Shown: in pieces, positions 42,996-52,839 of the stretch | How the letters are laid out: every line of letters begins with the position of its first letter | Numbering within the stretch: position 1 is the stretch's first letter | Source of the DNA: Photobacterium aquae | GTDB lineage: Bacteria > Pseudomonadota > Gammaproteobacteria > Enterobacterales > Vibrionaceae | DNA length: 64,000 bases | Assembly: GCF_001029445.1 (NCBI RefSeq) | Contig: NZ_LDOT01000021.1 | Location: 40,238-104,237 of the forward strand | Direction: 5' to 3' | Program-made: the position numbers and the translations under genes | Notes under the pieces: generated by a model | Databases searched by the model: none | What the model saw: the letters and a program-made list of their open reading frames with translations, nothing else | Told to the model about the DNA's origin: nothing

Positions 42996-43901
42996 CTAGC
43001 CCTGGCCGCGAGTCTTGGTTCGCTTACTGGCGGCATTCTTCTCAATGAATTCGACAATCATGCCGGCAACATCTTTGCCGGTGGCGGTTTCTATGCCTTC
43101 AAGACCCGGCGAGGAGTTGACTTCCATGACCAGCGGTCCCCGTTCGGATCGCAGCAGGTCTACCCCTGCCACATTGAGCCCCATGATCTTCGATGCCGCG
43201 ATGGCGGTACGCCTTTCTTGCGGGGATATTTTTACTAAAGAAGCACTGCCGCCTCGGTGCAAGTTGGAGCGAAATTCCCCCTCGGCCCCCTGGCGTTTCA
43301 TGGCGGCAATGACCTTGTCGCCGATAACAAAGCAGCGTATATCGGCCCCGCCGGCTTCCTTGATGAACTCCTGAACCATGATGTTGGCTTTGAGCCCCAT
43401 GAAGGCTTCAATCACACTTTCGGCCGCTTTCTGGGTTTCGGCCAGTACCACCCCGATCCCCTGTGTGCCTTCTAGCAATTTGATGACGACAGGAGCCCCG
43501 CCAACCATGTGCAGTAAGTCCTTGGTGTCTCCGGGCTTGCTGGCGAAACCGGTAATGGGCATGCCGACCCCTTTGCGCGAGAGTAGTTGCATCGAGCGGA
43601 GTTTGTCACGAGAGCGGGTGATGGCGACCGATTCGTTGACCGGATAAACCCCCATCATCTCGAACTGGCGCAGAACAGCTGTGCCGTAGAAGGTTACTGA
43701 GGCGCCGATACGGGGAATAATGGCATCGAAATCGGATAGCTCTTCCCCTTGGAAGTGGATTTGCGGCTTTTCCGAATTGATGTTCATATAGCAACGCAGC
43801 GCGTCGATCACCTTGACTTCATGCCCTCTGGCCTCGCTGGCTTCTATCAGCCGGCGGGTGGAATAAAGGTTGGCGTTACGTGACAGGATGCCTATTTTCA
43901 T
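42996..43901 (-). CDS. rimK: RimK-type ATP-grasp glutamate ligase
   Basis: 301 residues. ATP-grasp enzyme that adds glutamates to the C terminus of ribosomal protein S6. N-terminal segment [15 protein letters not shown], the [17 protein letters not shown] region, [30 protein letters not shown] (ATP loop), and the Mg-binding [12 protein letters not shown] near residue 260 are all typical of RimK. Length matches E. coli RimK (300). It overlaps the preceding protease-like gene by one base, so both are co-translated, as in the rim modules of other gammaproteobacteria. Confidence 0.93.
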   Translation of the reverse strand: MKIGILSRNANLYSTRRLIEASEARGHEVKVIDALRCYMNINSEKPQIHFQGEELSDFDAIIPRIGASVTFYGTAVLRQFEMMGVYPVNESVAITRSRDKLRSMQLLSRKGVGMPITGFASKPGDTKDLLHMVGGAPVVIKLLEGTQGIGVVLAETQKAAESVIEAFMGLKANIMVQEFIKEAGGADIRCFVIGDKVIAAMKRQGAEGEFRSNLHRGGSASLVKISPQERRTAIAASKIMGLNVAGVDLLRSERGPLVMEVNSSPGLEGIETATGKDVAGMIVEFIEKNAASKRTKTRGQG

Positions 43902-44347
43902 TATTCGCTTCCTTTGCTTGCGATTAAAAAAGATTGTTCGGGATCGACGATGATCCGCCCGTGCATGGCAGTACGGCCAAGAAGCATTCTATAAGCCATG
44001 TTGTCACGGTTGGCGATGGTGATTTCGATCGGCCAGGTTTGCCCGCCGATCGTCATGTCTGCCTTGATAACGTAGCGGGTCTCCGGAATACCGCCGGAGT
44101 TTTTCACCGCACGCCTATCGACGATCTCTGCTTCGCAGGTTTGGATGAAATCGGTATTGTCCTGCAGGGGATGCAGCCAAAAGCGCAGCCATGCTGTGTT
44201 GTTCTTACGAAACTCTTCATATTTGAATGCGTGCAGCGAGGAGGTGCGGGCACCGGTGTCAACTTTGGCATTGATGGTGTCGATGCCCAAGCTCGGCAAG
44301 CTGAGGGTTTCTCGCCAACCAACCACCATTTTGTTCGTCATTGTCAT
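43901..44347 (-). CDS. Retropepsin-like protease (RimB / putative ATP-dependent zinc protease family)
   Basis: 148 residues from ATG 44347, AAAGG upstream. The aspartic-protease-like motif [12 protein letters not shown] is at residues ~26-37, followed by a beta-rich domain ending with [10 protein letters not shown], the family's second hallmark (LLGR). In Pseudomonas, RimB with RimA adjusts RimK modification of S6 and belongs to this family. Stop overlaps the rimK start. A longer frame to 44389 lacks a ribosome site. Confidence 0.8.
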   Translation of the reverse strand: MTMTNKMVVGWRETLSLPSLGIDTINAKVDTGARTSSLHAFKYEEFRKNNTAWLRFWLHPLQDNTDFIQTCEAEIVDRRAVKNSGGIPETRYVIKADMTIGGQTWPIEITIANRDNMAYRMLLGRTAMHGRIIVDPEQSFLIASKGSE

Positions 44348-44602
44348 ATACCTTTCTTGTTGAAATACCGGGTATGGATGAATGAGCAACCTGTATTGGT
44401 GTTGAGGAAATCGTTAGAAGTGAAAGTATAGCGTAAGATTTTTGGGTGATTAAAAAGTGGTACAAGATAGTCTGTGTCTTGGTACGGCAATGTATTGTTA
44501 TTTTTTTAATGTAATTACAGACTCTTAGCTTTCTGAACGTTGTGTGGTTAGCGAGACTAATGGTTAGTGCGAATATTAGAGCTCATCACAAAAGCAGGAA
44601 TG

Positions 44603-44626
44603 CCAGGCAACAGTGTCATTGCCTGG
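44603..44626 (-). other. Hairpin after the ectoine aspartokinase gene
   Basis: An 8-bp stem (44603-44610 with 44619-44626) 18 bases beyond the gene; no clear U-tract on the minus strand. Confidence 0.45.
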
Positions 44627-44643
44627 TCTGTTTTGGGGATTAG

Positions 44644-46065
44644 TCAGGCTGCGCAAGTACGGCTGGTGGTGTTGCTCTTCTCGAAGAAGGTTTGATGCAA
44701 GGCACGGATTGCGGCTTGGTAGCTTTCGTCGCTTACCACAAATTGTACATTGACGTTACGCATGGACGAATGGCAGGCAATCGGGGTAATACCGTTGTCC
44801 ATCAGGGCCAGTACGCCTTGGCTCAGCGCCGAGTTGGTATTGAACAGGGCGCCAATCACTGAAATAAGCGCCACCATTCGGCCGGTAATGGTCGCCTTGG
44901 GGTAGGACTTCTCGGCTTTGTATAAAACCTTGTTGAGGTTGTCTGTCGAGCCACTGAGGTAATAGGTAATCGAGTTGGCGTTCATCTCTTTGCCGGTGAG
45001 TTTCACTCTGGCATCGGCAATGATTTCCATGATGTCGAAGCTGACGTTATCAACCTGCCCGACCATGGCCTGATCGAAGATATGCAGGGCAAATACCTTG
45101 CTCTTACCGGCGATAATTTCGATCTTCTCGTGTTCGGGCGCATAGTGCTGGGCGATCAAGGTACCGGGATGTTCCGGTTCGAAGGTATTTTTGATGCAGA
45201 GCTCTATGTTGTTTTCCCGTAGCCCTGAGGCGGCATTGGGGTGAATGGCCTCCATGCCGAGGTTGGCAAGCTGGTCCGCGACATCGAAATTGGTGGTGCC
45301 GATAGGCTTGACGTTGTCTGCGCCAACTAAGCGAGGATCGGCCGAGCTGAGGTGGAACTCTTTGTGGATAATGGCTTGGTCGGCCTTGGTTAGGCAGGCA
45401 ACTCGGCTGAATGTCATTTCACTGTAGCCGCGATCATAGGTCTTCATTAGCCCTTCGTCGCAATAGGCGTAGCCAGTCACAATGGGGAGCTCTTTGCTGA
45501 CATCAATATTGGCAAAAGCCTGCTGAATGACGGTATCCAGCGATCCGCTGGCTTGATTGTCCCAGCCGGAAAGATCAACAAAGGTCGCATTGATCCCGAG
45601 GGTTTTGAGTTTGAGCACGGTGTTGAAGGCGCTATGGGTTTCGCCGATCGCTGAGAGGAACTCGCGGATTTGCGGTAGGTAGTGACGCAGTGAGAACTGG
45701 CCGTAGCGGCAGGTTTCGAGGATATTTTGAATACATTCGGTGGCCCCGTCGATGCGGCCGCTGATAAATTTATCGGCGCGGCGACGGTTGAGCGGATCGG
45801 CAAACAAGGTTTCATTGATCAGGAGCAAGCGCTGCTTGAGCTCGGCCATTGCGGCTAGCCACTGTTCGTCACGCTTGGCGATAAACTGGTAGATACCGGG
45901 TTTGCCAGAGCGTTTGCATTCTAGCAGCTGGTCGGTAACGCCGCCGTAGGCTGAAACGATAAACGCCCGGTTGTAGGGATTTTCTGGGCGTAGCAGAATA
46001 TTGTCCAATACGTCGTCAAACGCAGACATCGATGTGCCGCCGATTTTTTCAACGGTATAGGTCAT
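44644..46065 (-). CDS. ask: Aspartate kinase of the ectoine cluster (Ask_Ect)
   Basis: 473 residues. Phosphorylates aspartate, the first step toward aspartate semialdehyde and ectoine. The kinase N terminus VEKIGGTSM has the expected KxGGTS pattern with Ile for Phe, and MTFSRVACLTKADQAIIHKEFHLSSADPRLVG forms the substrate region. Two ACT domains follow (from ~residue 315). The ectoine-specific isoform is usually feedback-insensitive and located after ectC, as here. A 9-bp hairpin lies between it and ectC. Confidence 0.93.
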   Translation of the reverse strand: MTYTVEKIGGTSMSAFDDVLDNILLRPENPYNRAFIVSAYGGVTDQLLECKRSGKPGIYQFIAKRDEQWLAAMAELKQRLLLINETLFADPLNRRRADKFISGRIDGATECIQNILETCRYGQFSLRHYLPQIREFLSAIGETHSAFNTVLKLKTLGINATFVDLSGWDNQASGSLDTVIQQAFANIDVSKELPIVTGYAYCDEGLMKTYDRGYSEMTFSRVACLTKADQAIIHKEFHLSSADPRLVGADNVKPIGTTNFDVADQLANLGMEAIHPNAASGLRENNIELCIKNTFEPEHPGTLIAQHYAPEHEKIEIIAGKSKVFALHIFDQAMVGQVDNVSFDIMEIIADARVKLTGKEMNANSITYYLSGSTDNLNKVLYKAEKSYPKATITGRMVALISVIGALFNTNSALSQGVLALMDNGITPIACHSSMRNVNVQFVVSDESYQAAIRALHQTFFEKSNTTSRTCAA

Positions 46066-46135
46066 GGGAAATCCTTTTTCTGTACGTGTCTACTTGCCTT
46101 ATCCTGTGAGGCGAGTAGTTATGAGCCTTGGTTAA

Positions 46136-46161
46136 ATTGCCCCGCGTGGTCACGGGGCAAT
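46136..46161 (-). promoter_or_regulatory. Intercistronic hairpin ectC/ask
   Basis: A perfect 9-bp GC-rich stem (46136-46144 with 46153-46161) in the 120-base gap. It may lower read-through into ask. Confidence 0.6.
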
Positions 46162-46185
46162 GGGGGAATGACATGCAGGGTGGGA

Positions 46186-46572
46186 TCAGTCTACTAGCGG
46201 GTAGACGCCATTTTCATCATGAACTTCCGCACCGGTGATGGGTGGGTTGAACACACAGGCCATCACCATATCTGCACCTTCGTAAGCGCGTAGGAAGTGC
46301 TCATCGTGTTTGTCGAGAATATAGAGGGTCCCCGGTTTGATGGGATAGGTTTTGCCATTTACGACTTCTATTTCACCTTCTCCCGACATGCAGTACACCG
46401 ACTCCAAGTGGTTTTGGTAGTGAATATGGGTGTCGGTACCTTGATAAATCGTGGTGATATGGAAAGAAAATCCCATATTGTCGTCTTTGAGTAACATGCG
46501 GACACTTTCCCAGTTGTCCGATACCACGCGGCGTTCACTGTTTTTACATTCGTCGAATGTTCTTACGATCAT
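46186..46572 (-). CDS. ectC: L-ectoine synthase
   Basis: 128 residues, cupin fold. Closes N-gamma-acetyl-diaminobutyrate to ectoine in the cytoplasm. Landmarks are MIVRTFDE at the start, [19 protein letters not shown] with metal-ligand residues, [14 protein letters not shown] and [18 protein letters not shown] at the end. Length matches the family. It lies 10 bases after ectB. Confidence 0.97.
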   Translation of the reverse strand: MIVRTFDECKNSERRVVSDNWESVRMLLKDDNMGFSFHITTIYQGTDTHIHYQNHLESVYCMSGEGEIEVVNGKTYPIKPGTLYILDKHDEHFLRAYEGADMVMACVFNPPITGAEVHDENGVYPLVD

Positions 46573-46582
46573 CTTTTCGTCC

Positions 46583-47848
46583 TTAAGATGCTTTTTGGGT
46601 TACGGTTGCCGAGTAGGCCTCAACGGCATGCTCGAAGATATGCAGCCCCTGCTCGAGTTCTGATTCGCTGATGGTGAGCGGGCAGAAGAACTTGAGGATT
46701 TCATCGTTCGGGCCGGCCGTTTCGATGATCATGCCCCGCTCGAAGCAGAGTTTGGCAATCTCGCCTGCATCGTTGCTGTTTTTGCATTCGATGCCTTGCA
46801 TCATGCCACGGCCTTTTCCTTGAACAAACAGCTCAGGATGCTGCTTAAGCAAGCGTTGGATGGTACGGCTGACTTGCAGGCTACGCGCTTGGATATGACG
46901 ACTGAAGTCATCGTTGGCCCAGTATGCTTCAATGGCTTTGGCGGCGGTGACGAAAGCGTGGTTATTGCCCCGGAATGTACCGTTGTGCTCGCCGGGAAGC
47001 CATTTATCCAGCTCGGGTTTTAGTAGAACCAGTGCCATAGGCAAGCCATAGCCGCCGATGGATTTAGACAGTGTGACGATATCTGGCTGGATGCCCGATG
47101 GCTCGAAGCTGAAGAATGTGCCGGTACGCCCGCACCCCGCTTGGATATCATCGACAATCACCAGAATACCGTGTTTTTTACAGATTTTGCTCAGGCGCTG
47201 CAGCCATTCGTTAGAGGCGACATTCAGGCCGCCTTCGCCCTGGACTGTTTCGAGCAAGACCGCGGCAGGGTGGTCAAGGCCACTTGAATTGTCGACTAAC
47301 ATGGTTTCGAACAAAGCCAGCCCGTCGATATCGGCATAGCCTTCATACGGTAATCGCGATACACCTGCCAGTGGAATACCCGCACCACCGCGGTGATGCT
47401 GGTTGCCTGTTGCGGCAAGGGCGCCGAGCGTACAGCCGTGGAAGCCATTGGTAAATGTCACGATGTTGCTGCGGCCAGTGACTTTGCGTGCCAGTTTAAT
47501 GGCGGCCTCCACGGCATTGGTGCCTGTTGGGCCGGTAAACTGCACTTTGTAGTCAAGCCTTCTAGGCTCGAGGATATGATTAGACAATACTGACAGGAAA
47601 TGTGCCTTGGCGTCAGTGTGCATATCCAGGCCGTGGGTAATGCCATCTTGTGCAATATATTCAAGCAGTGCGTGTTTTAAGATCGGGTTGTTATGCCCGT
47701 AGTTCAGCGATCCTGCGCCAGCGAGGAAATCAATGTAGCGTTCGCCTTGGTCGGTCTCAAGCCAGCAGCCCTTGGCATGCCGGAATATTACGGGAAAGCT
47801 GTTGCAGTAAGAACGTACATTGGATTCTTGCTTCTTGAAAATACTCAT
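46583..47848 (-). CDS. ectB: Diaminobutyrate-2-oxoglutarate aminotransferase
   Basis: 421 residues, class III PLP aminotransferase. Converts aspartate semialdehyde to 2,4-diaminobutyrate. Typical segments: [48 protein letters not shown] and [16 protein letters not shown], where the Lys carries PLP. Starts 26 bases after the ectA stop. Confidence 0.97.
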   Translation of the reverse strand: MSIFKKQESNVRSYCNSFPVIFRHAKGCWLETDQGERYIDFLAGAGSLNYGHNNPILKHALLEYIAQDGITHGLDMHTDAKAHFLSVLSNHILEPRRLDYKVQFTGPTGTNAVEAAIKLARKVTGRSNIVTFTNGFHGCTLGALAATGNQHHRGGAGIPLAGVSRLPYEGYADIDGLALFETMLVDNSSGLDHPAAVLLETVQGEGGLNVASNEWLQRLSKICKKHGILVIVDDIQAGCGRTGTFFSFEPSGIQPDIVTLSKSIGGYGLPMALVLLKPELDKWLPGEHNGTFRGNNHAFVTAAKAIEAYWANDDFSRHIQARSLQVSRTIQRLLKQHPELFVQGKGRGMMQGIECKNSNDAGEIAKLCFERGMIIETAGPNDEILKFFCPLTISESELEQGLHIFEHAVEAYSATVTQKAS

Positions 47849-47874
47849 GAGTATGCCATTAAGTTCCTAATTGG

Positions 47875-48429
47875 TTATTGCTCTGTATTGAGCGGAATAC
47901 GGTACAAAAATTCGGTGTCGTGTTTTCCCTTAAAGTGTTGTTTTTCGTCAAGGAAAGTGGTGACAGCCCCTTTGCTACCGTTTTCCCTTGCGAGCTTCTT
48001 AAACAGACGCCATGAACCGTGGTTATTTTTTGTGATAGTTGTTTCTATGGTGGTGACATGATCCAGTCCCGGACGGCGCAATAGTGCCTGAAGCATGCTG
48101 TACGCTAGGCCCTTGCCTCGATATGCCGGACTGACGGCAACCTGCCAAATGAACAGTTCGCCATCACAGCCTGGTTTGAGGTAGCCAGAAATGAAACCCG
48201 CAATGGTGTCGTCACAGGTGGCCAAGATACAGGTTTCGTTAAAGTGGGAGGATTGCAGGAAGTTACAATAAGCAGAATTGGTATCGAGCGGTGGGCAACT
48301 TGCAATCAGTGCATGGATCTGATCGCCATCTGAAATAGTAGGGCTGCGAAACGCCCAGTTTTCATTGTCCTTGCCCAAGATCTCCGGGTATATCGCCCAC
48401 GAAGCACTAGTCAGTAAAGTATCTCTCAT
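47875..48429 (-). CDS. ectA: Diaminobutyrate acetyltransferase
   Basis: 184 residues, GNAT fold. Acetylates 2,4-diaminobutyrate with acetyl-CoA. The acetyl-CoA loop is VSPAYRGKGLAYSML near residues 100-114, preceded by SGYLKPGCDGELFIWQVA and followed by TKNNHGSWRLFKKLA, all typical of EctA. It is the first gene of ectABC-ask and is divergent from proVWX. Confidence 0.96.
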   Translation of the reverse strand: MRDTLLTSASWAIYPEILGKDNENWAFRSPTISDGDQIHALIASCPPLDTNSAYCNFLQSSHFNETCILATCDDTIAGFISGYLKPGCDGELFIWQVAVSPAYRGKGLAYSMLQALLRRPGLDHVTTIETTITKNNHGSWRLFKKLARENGSKGAVTTFLDEKQHFKGKHDTEFLYRIPLNTEQ

Positions 48430-48838
48430 AATCCCTTAGAACTCTAATCAATTTCCTTTTTTAGAATACATGACCCAGTCCAACTTTCAAGGCCATTCTG
48501 TGATCTTTGTTTCTTTCTATTTGATATTACGCACATCATTAACTGCACTATTACAGTTTTTGATAATCATATCGTTTAGAGTTGTAATCTTGTTGGCAGT
48601 GGTGTGAGTTGACTCTTTTCGTGAGGTGGAAAATTAAAATTTTCCATATTATTAGATATCTAAACAAATAATATTTTATTTGGTTTTATTTATTTTTCAT
48701 TAAATTCAGTATCTTGCTTTTATTGCGCTGTTTGTTTTTATTGCTTTACTGTTGATTTGTTGTGGTTAATTGATTAGGGTTCTATTCGTTGTTTGATGTA
48801 ACGAAAGTGTTGTTGTTTTGATGGCAGGGATGTTTCAA
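48430..48838. promoter_or_regulatory. Divergent ectABC / proVWX control region
   Basis: About 400 AT-rich bases between two osmoprotectant operons. It contains the 20-bp palindrome at 48627-48646. Promoter hexamers cannot be assigned with confidence. Confidence 0.6.
48627..48646. promoter_or_regulatory. 20-bp palindrome, candidate operator
   Basis: TGGAAAATTAAAATTTTCCA has 9-base arms around AA, midway between ectA and proV. Size and symmetry suit a MarR-family dimer such as the one encoded at 52327. Confidence 0.55.
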
Positions 48839-50026
48839 ATGGCCACTATTTTAGAAGTACAGCACCTTTACAAAGTCTTCGGGGAAAAACCAGAACAGGC
48901 TTTTACGTTGATTGGCAAGGGTGTCGATAAGAAACAGATTTTTGAACAAACCGGTTTGACCGTCGGTGTGCATGATGTTTCGCTCTCGATTGAGGAGGGG
49001 GAAATTTTCGTGATCATGGGGCTATCCGGATCCGGCAAATCGACATTGGTTCGCTTGCTCAATCGCCTGATTGAGCCGACCAAGGGGAAGGTTTTGCTTA
49101 ACGGTCGTGATATTGCCCATATCTCTGAGGAGGAGCTGCGGGATGTTCGCCGAAACAGCATTTCTATGGTGTTTCAGAACTTTGCGTTGATGCCGCATAT
49201 GACTGTCATTGAAAATACGGCGTTTGGTTTGGAGCTGGCCGGTATTGAGCTTGATAAGCGTAACCTGCGAGCCTACCGTGCCCTTGAACGTGTCGGATTG
49301 GAGACCCACTGTGATTCTTACCCCGATGAACTATCAGGGGGGATGAAGCAACGTGTCGGCCTTGCCCGGGCATTGGCTTGTGATCCGGATATTTTGCTAA
49401 TGGACGAAGCGTTTTCTGCTCTCGATCCCTTGATCCGCACTGAGATGCAAGACGAGCTTATTCGTTTGCAAAACGATGACAAGCGCACGGTTGTGTTTAT
49501 CTCCCATGATTTGGATGAGGCGATGCGGATCGGCGATCGGATCGCCATTATGCAAGACGGTGCGGTGGTGCAGGTTGGCACCCCGGATCAAATTCTTCAC
49601 CAACCGGCCAACGAATATGTCCGTTCCTTCTTCCGTGGCGTCAATGTCGCCACCGTGTTGAGTGCCAAAGATATAGCCCGTAAGAAACCCGTCGCCGTTT
49701 TCAAGAAGTCCGATCACGATGGCCCCGCTTCAGCATTGCAGTTGCTGATAGATAACGATCGCGAGTATGGGGTTGTCGTCGATAAGGCGAACAAGTATTC
49801 GGGCATCGTGTCGCTGGAGTCGTTGAAATGTGCCCATGAAGAGCATCGCTCGCTGGCGAGTGCGCAGTTGGCGGATACGATTTCGGTCGAACCCGATTTG
49901 CCGATTAGTGAATTGATAGGCCAAGTGGCCAGCGTTCCCTATGCCGTGCCTGTCGTGGATGGGGCGCTTAATTATCATGGGGTGATCACTAAATCACGTT
50001 TATTGCAAACTCTGGACAGGGAATAG
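48839..50026 (+). CDS. proV: Glycine betaine/proline ABC transporter, ATPase
   Basis: 395 residues from ATG 48839 (AGGGA nine bases upstream); alternatives at 48821 and 48830 are possible. Walker [10 protein letters not shown], signature LSGGMKQRV, Walker [14 protein letters not shown] and the switch His in VFISHDL are intact. The N-terminal extension [15 protein letters not shown] before the ATPase core and two C-terminal CBS domains (~residues 275-395) are characteristic of ProV. It powers osmoprotectant uptake with ProW and ProX. Confidence 0.96.
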   Translation: MATILEVQHLYKVFGEKPEQAFTLIGKGVDKKQIFEQTGLTVGVHDVSLSIEEGEIFVIMGLSGSGKSTLVRLLNRLIEPTKGKVLLNGRDIAHISEEELRDVRRNSISMVFQNFALMPHMTVIENTAFGLELAGIELDKRNLRAYRALERVGLETHCDSYPDELSGGMKQRVGLARALACDPDILLMDEAFSALDPLIRTEMQDELIRLQNDDKRTVVFISHDLDEAMRIGDRIAIMQDGAVVQVGTPDQILHQPANEYVRSFFRGVNVATVLSAKDIARKKPVAVFKKSDHDGPASALQLLIDNDREYGVVVDKANKYSGIVSLESLKCAHEEHRSLASAQLADTISVEPDLPISELIGQVASVPYAVPVVDGALNYHGVITKSRLLQTLDRE

Positions 50027-50029
50027 TAC

Positions 50030-51121
50030 ATGTCGAAGGAAATGAGTGATCGTACCGATCCGTGGTCGCAGAGCAGTACACCTGCTTCTGACCCGTGGGC
50101 TACAGCATCGGACGCCCCCGCAGGCTCAGAATGGCTCAATGATGCTGAAATTGAAGCCCCGCCATTTGATTGGCTTGATCCGTTCAAGGATGCCGTTTTG
50201 CCTTTTGATCAGTGGGTTGAAACTGCATTGTCATGGCTGGTTGAGTACGGCAGACCTGTATTTCAGGCTATCAGGGTACCGGTTGACTTTATTCTGTCGA
50301 CCTTTGAGGCCGCTTTGGTTTTGACTCCGGCCCCGTTGATGTTGGTGTTGATGTTCCTGCTGGTCTGGCAGTTTGCCGGTTTGACGTTGGGGGCAACAAC
50401 ACTGGTGTCATTGATAGTTATCGGCCTGATCGGTGCGTGGAGCCAAGCCATGACCACGCTTGCGCTGGTTATGACATCGGTTTTTTTCTGTTTGCTGATC
50501 GGGCTGCCGATGGGGATCTGGCTGGCGAGGAGTGACACCGCCGCCCGTATTGTCCGGCCGATGCTTGATGCGATGCAGACAACCCCAGCGTTTGTCTATC
50601 TTGTGCCTATCGTGATGCTGTTTGGTATTGGCAATGTACCGGGTGTGGTGGTGACAATTATCTTTGCCTTACCGCCCGTTGTGCGGTTAACGATTTTGGG
50701 TATTCAGCAGGTGCCGTCCGAGCTTATTGAGGCGGGCCATTCGTTTGGTGCTAATCCGAAGCAGATGCTCTACCGCATTCAGCTACCGTTGGCGATGCCA
50801 ACCATTATGGCTGGCGTTAACCAGACCCTGATGCTGTCTCTTTCGATGGTGGTGATTGCCTCGATGATCGCTGTTGGTGGCTTGGGGCAGATGGTTTTGC
50901 GTGGTATTGGCCGGTTGGATATGGGGCTGGCGGCAGTTGGTGGTCTGGGTATCGTGATCTTGGCTATTTTGCTTGACCGTATTACCCAGACTATTGGCGA
51001 GAATGCCCGAAATACCCAACTGCGTTGGTACATGAGCGGACCTGTTGGCTTTTTTGTCCGCCGTCGAGTGCAAGGAAAGAAAACCAAGCCGTTTGCCGAG
51101 CAGGTGAAGAGTGACGGTTGA
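50030..51121 (+). CDS. proW: Glycine betaine/proline ABC transporter, permease
   Basis: 363 residues, starting four bases after proV. A long hydrophilic N-terminal region (~60 residues, many Asp, Ser and Ala) is followed by about seven membrane helices. The permease EAA loop is [21 protein letters not shown] near residue 232. E. coli ProW has a comparable periplasmic tail at its N terminus. Confidence 0.95.
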   Translation: MSKEMSDRTDPWSQSSTPASDPWATASDAPAGSEWLNDAEIEAPPFDWLDPFKDAVLPFDQWVETALSWLVEYGRPVFQAIRVPVDFILSTFEAALVLTPAPLMLVLMFLLVWQFAGLTLGATTLVSLIVIGLIGAWSQAMTTLALVMTSVFFCLLIGLPMGIWLARSDTAARIVRPMLDAMQTTPAFVYLVPIVMLFGIGNVPGVVVTIIFALPPVVRLTILGIQQVPSELIEAGHSFGANPKQMLYRIQLPLAMPTIMAGVNQTLMLSLSMVVIASMIAVGGLGQMVLRGIGRLDMGLAAVGGLGIVILAILLDRITQTIGENARNTQLRWYMSGPVGFFVRRRVQGKKTKPFAEQVKSDG

Positions 51122-51171
51122 AAATGCAATGCACTGTGTAATGACTGAATCAATATCGAAGGAGAGCATCT

Positions 51172-52179
51172 ATGCCTAATTCATGGAAGACCAACTTTGT
51201 GACTGCTGCTGCGGTATCTGCGGCGTTGTCAGGAGCAGCCTGGGCGCAAGCACTGCCGGGTAAGGACATCACGGTACAGCCGGTGCAGTCGACGGTGGCC
51301 GAAGAAACGTTCCAGACCCTGATCGTCAACAAAGCGATGGAAGCGCTGGGCTACAATGTCAAACCCACCAAGGAGGTGGACTACAACGTGGGTTATACCT
51401 CCATTGCCGAAGGTGATGCCACGTATCTGACTGTAGGCTGGTTTCCGCTTCATGCCGACAAGTACACTATGGCTGGCGGGGACGAGAAGTTTTACCGTAA
51501 GGGGAACTATATCTCAGGGGCTGCCCAGGGATATTTGATTGACAAGAAAACCGCCGAGCAATATGGCATCACCAATATCGGCCAGTTGAAGGATCCGAAG
51601 CTGGCCAAACTGTTTGATGCCGATGGTGATGGTAAAGCTGACTTGACGGGGTGCAACCCTGGCTGGGGGTGCGAGTTGGTTATCGAAGAGCAGCTATCGG
51701 CATTCAAGCTGCGCGATACGGTTGCGCACAATCAGGGTAATTATGCGGCCATCATTGCCGATACTATTTCCCGCTACAAAAAAGGCGATCCAATCTTGTA
51801 TTACACGTGGACGCCATATTGGGTGAGTGGCGTGCTGGTTCCCGGTGATGATGTGGTTTGGCTGGAAGTGCCGTTCTCGGCTTTGCCCGGCGAGCGTAAG
51901 AGTGTCGATACGACGCTGCCGAACGGCAAGAATTACGGTTTTGAGATGAACTCGATGCGGATCATTGCCAACAAGGCGTTTGCCGAAGCCAACCCGGCGG
52001 CTGCCAAGCTGTTCGAGGTGATGACTCTCAACATTAATGATGTCAGTGCTCAGAATATGATGATGAGCAAGGGCAAGAATTCGTCGGCTGATATCGAAGC
52101 GCATGCCAATGCCTGGATCAAGGCCAATCAGAAGCAGTTCGATGCGTGGATTGCCGAAGCCAAGAAAGCGGCTTTGTAA
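51172..52179 (+). CDS. proX: Glycine betaine/proline-binding periplasmic protein
   Basis: 335 residues with AAGGAGAG upstream. Signal peptide with cleavage near AWAQA (residue ~25). Mature protein is a type II binding protein; WFPLHADKY and [11 protein letters not shown] carry the tryptophans that form the aromatic cage around the quaternary amine, and GCNPGWGCE holds a cysteine pair likely to form a disulfide as in E. coli ProX. Delivers betaine to ProVW. Confidence 0.95.
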   Translation: MPNSWKTNFVTAAAVSAALSGAAWAQALPGKDITVQPVQSTVAEETFQTLIVNKAMEALGYNVKPTKEVDYNVGYTSIAEGDATYLTVGWFPLHADKYTMAGGDEKFYRKGNYISGAAQGYLIDKKTAEQYGITNIGQLKDPKLAKLFDADGDGKADLTGCNPGWGCELVIEEQLSAFKLRDTVAHNQGNYAAIIADTISRYKKGDPILYYTWTPYWVSGVLVPGDDVVWLEVPFSALPGERKSVDTTLPNGKNYGFEMNSMRIIANKAFAEANPAAAKLFEVMTLNINDVSAQNMMMSKGKNSSADIEAHANAWIKANQKQFDAWIAEAKKAAL

Positions 52180-52229
52180 TCAATAAGCTATCGTTACGCT
52201 ATTAGGCAGGTACATAGATGTTGCTGCCT

Positions 52230-52306
52230 ATACCCAAGTTGCCTCGAGATGCAAGGTTCAGGCTGTGCTGAAGCGGTATCACGAAGTTGCTTGGGTATAT
52301 TTTTAC
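52230..52306 (+). repeat. Palindromic intergenic element / terminator after proX
   Basis: Ends ATACCCAAG (52230-52238) and CTTGGGTAT (52290-52298) are inverted and the right end is followed by ATTTTTA. The left end resembles the ATACCCAAG-type intergenic repeats I recall from Vibrionaceae genomes. It may also end proVWX transcription. Confidence 0.5.
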
Positions 52307-52326
52307 ATATTGAGAGGGAACCTTGA

Positions 52327-52803
52327 TTGGATACGCATGAAGAGGTGTTGGTCGCCATTCGCCAGATCATTCGGGCGATTGATCTGCATTCGAAAAAACT
52401 CAACAAAGAACTTGGCCTTACGGGCCCGCAGTTGATTATGTTAAGGGCGATCCGTGATTCTGGTGAGGTGACAATTAAGCAGTTGTCAGCCACGACGAAT
52501 ATCAGCCAGGCGACAGCAACCAGTGTTATCGATCGGTTGGTTGCCCGTCAATTGGTGGAACGGGTACGAAGTACCAAAGATCGGCGGATTGTTCACGCCG
52601 TATTGACAGAAAAGGGCAAGCAGACAGTCGAGACGGCCCCCTTGCCGTTGCAGGCGACGTTTATCGAATCGTTCAGCTCGCTTAATGAGTGGGAGCAAAC
52701 ACAAATTCTGGCGACTGTTCAGCGGGTCTCTATGATGATGAATGCCCATGGAATGGCTGAGCCGCCACTACTAGATGTTGATAACGGGGTCAATAACAAG
52801 TAA
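52327..52803 (+). CDS. MarR-family regulator (EctR/CosR-like)
   Basis: 158 residues starting with TTG 52327, which has GAGAGGG upstream; no ATG is available before the conserved region. Winged helix: LTGPQLIMLRAI, then TIKQLSATTNISQATATSVIDRLVARQLVERVRSTKDRRIV, the MarR DNA-binding and wing segment. MarR proteins named EctR or CosR control ectoine and compatible-solute genes in methylotrophs and vibrios, and the location beside ect and pro operons supports that role here (inference). It precedes the giant gene by 36 bases. Confidence 0.85.
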   Translation: MDTHEEVLVAIRQIIRAIDLHSKKLNKELGLTGPQLIMLRAIRDSGEVTIKQLSATTNISQATATSVIDRLVARQLVERVRSTKDRRIVHAVLTEKGKQTVETAPLPLQATFIESFSSLNEWEQTQILATVQRVSMMMNAHGMAEPPLLDVDNGVNNK

Positions 52804-52839
52804 TTTCATCGAAATAATAGTTAAAACAAAAAGATATCG

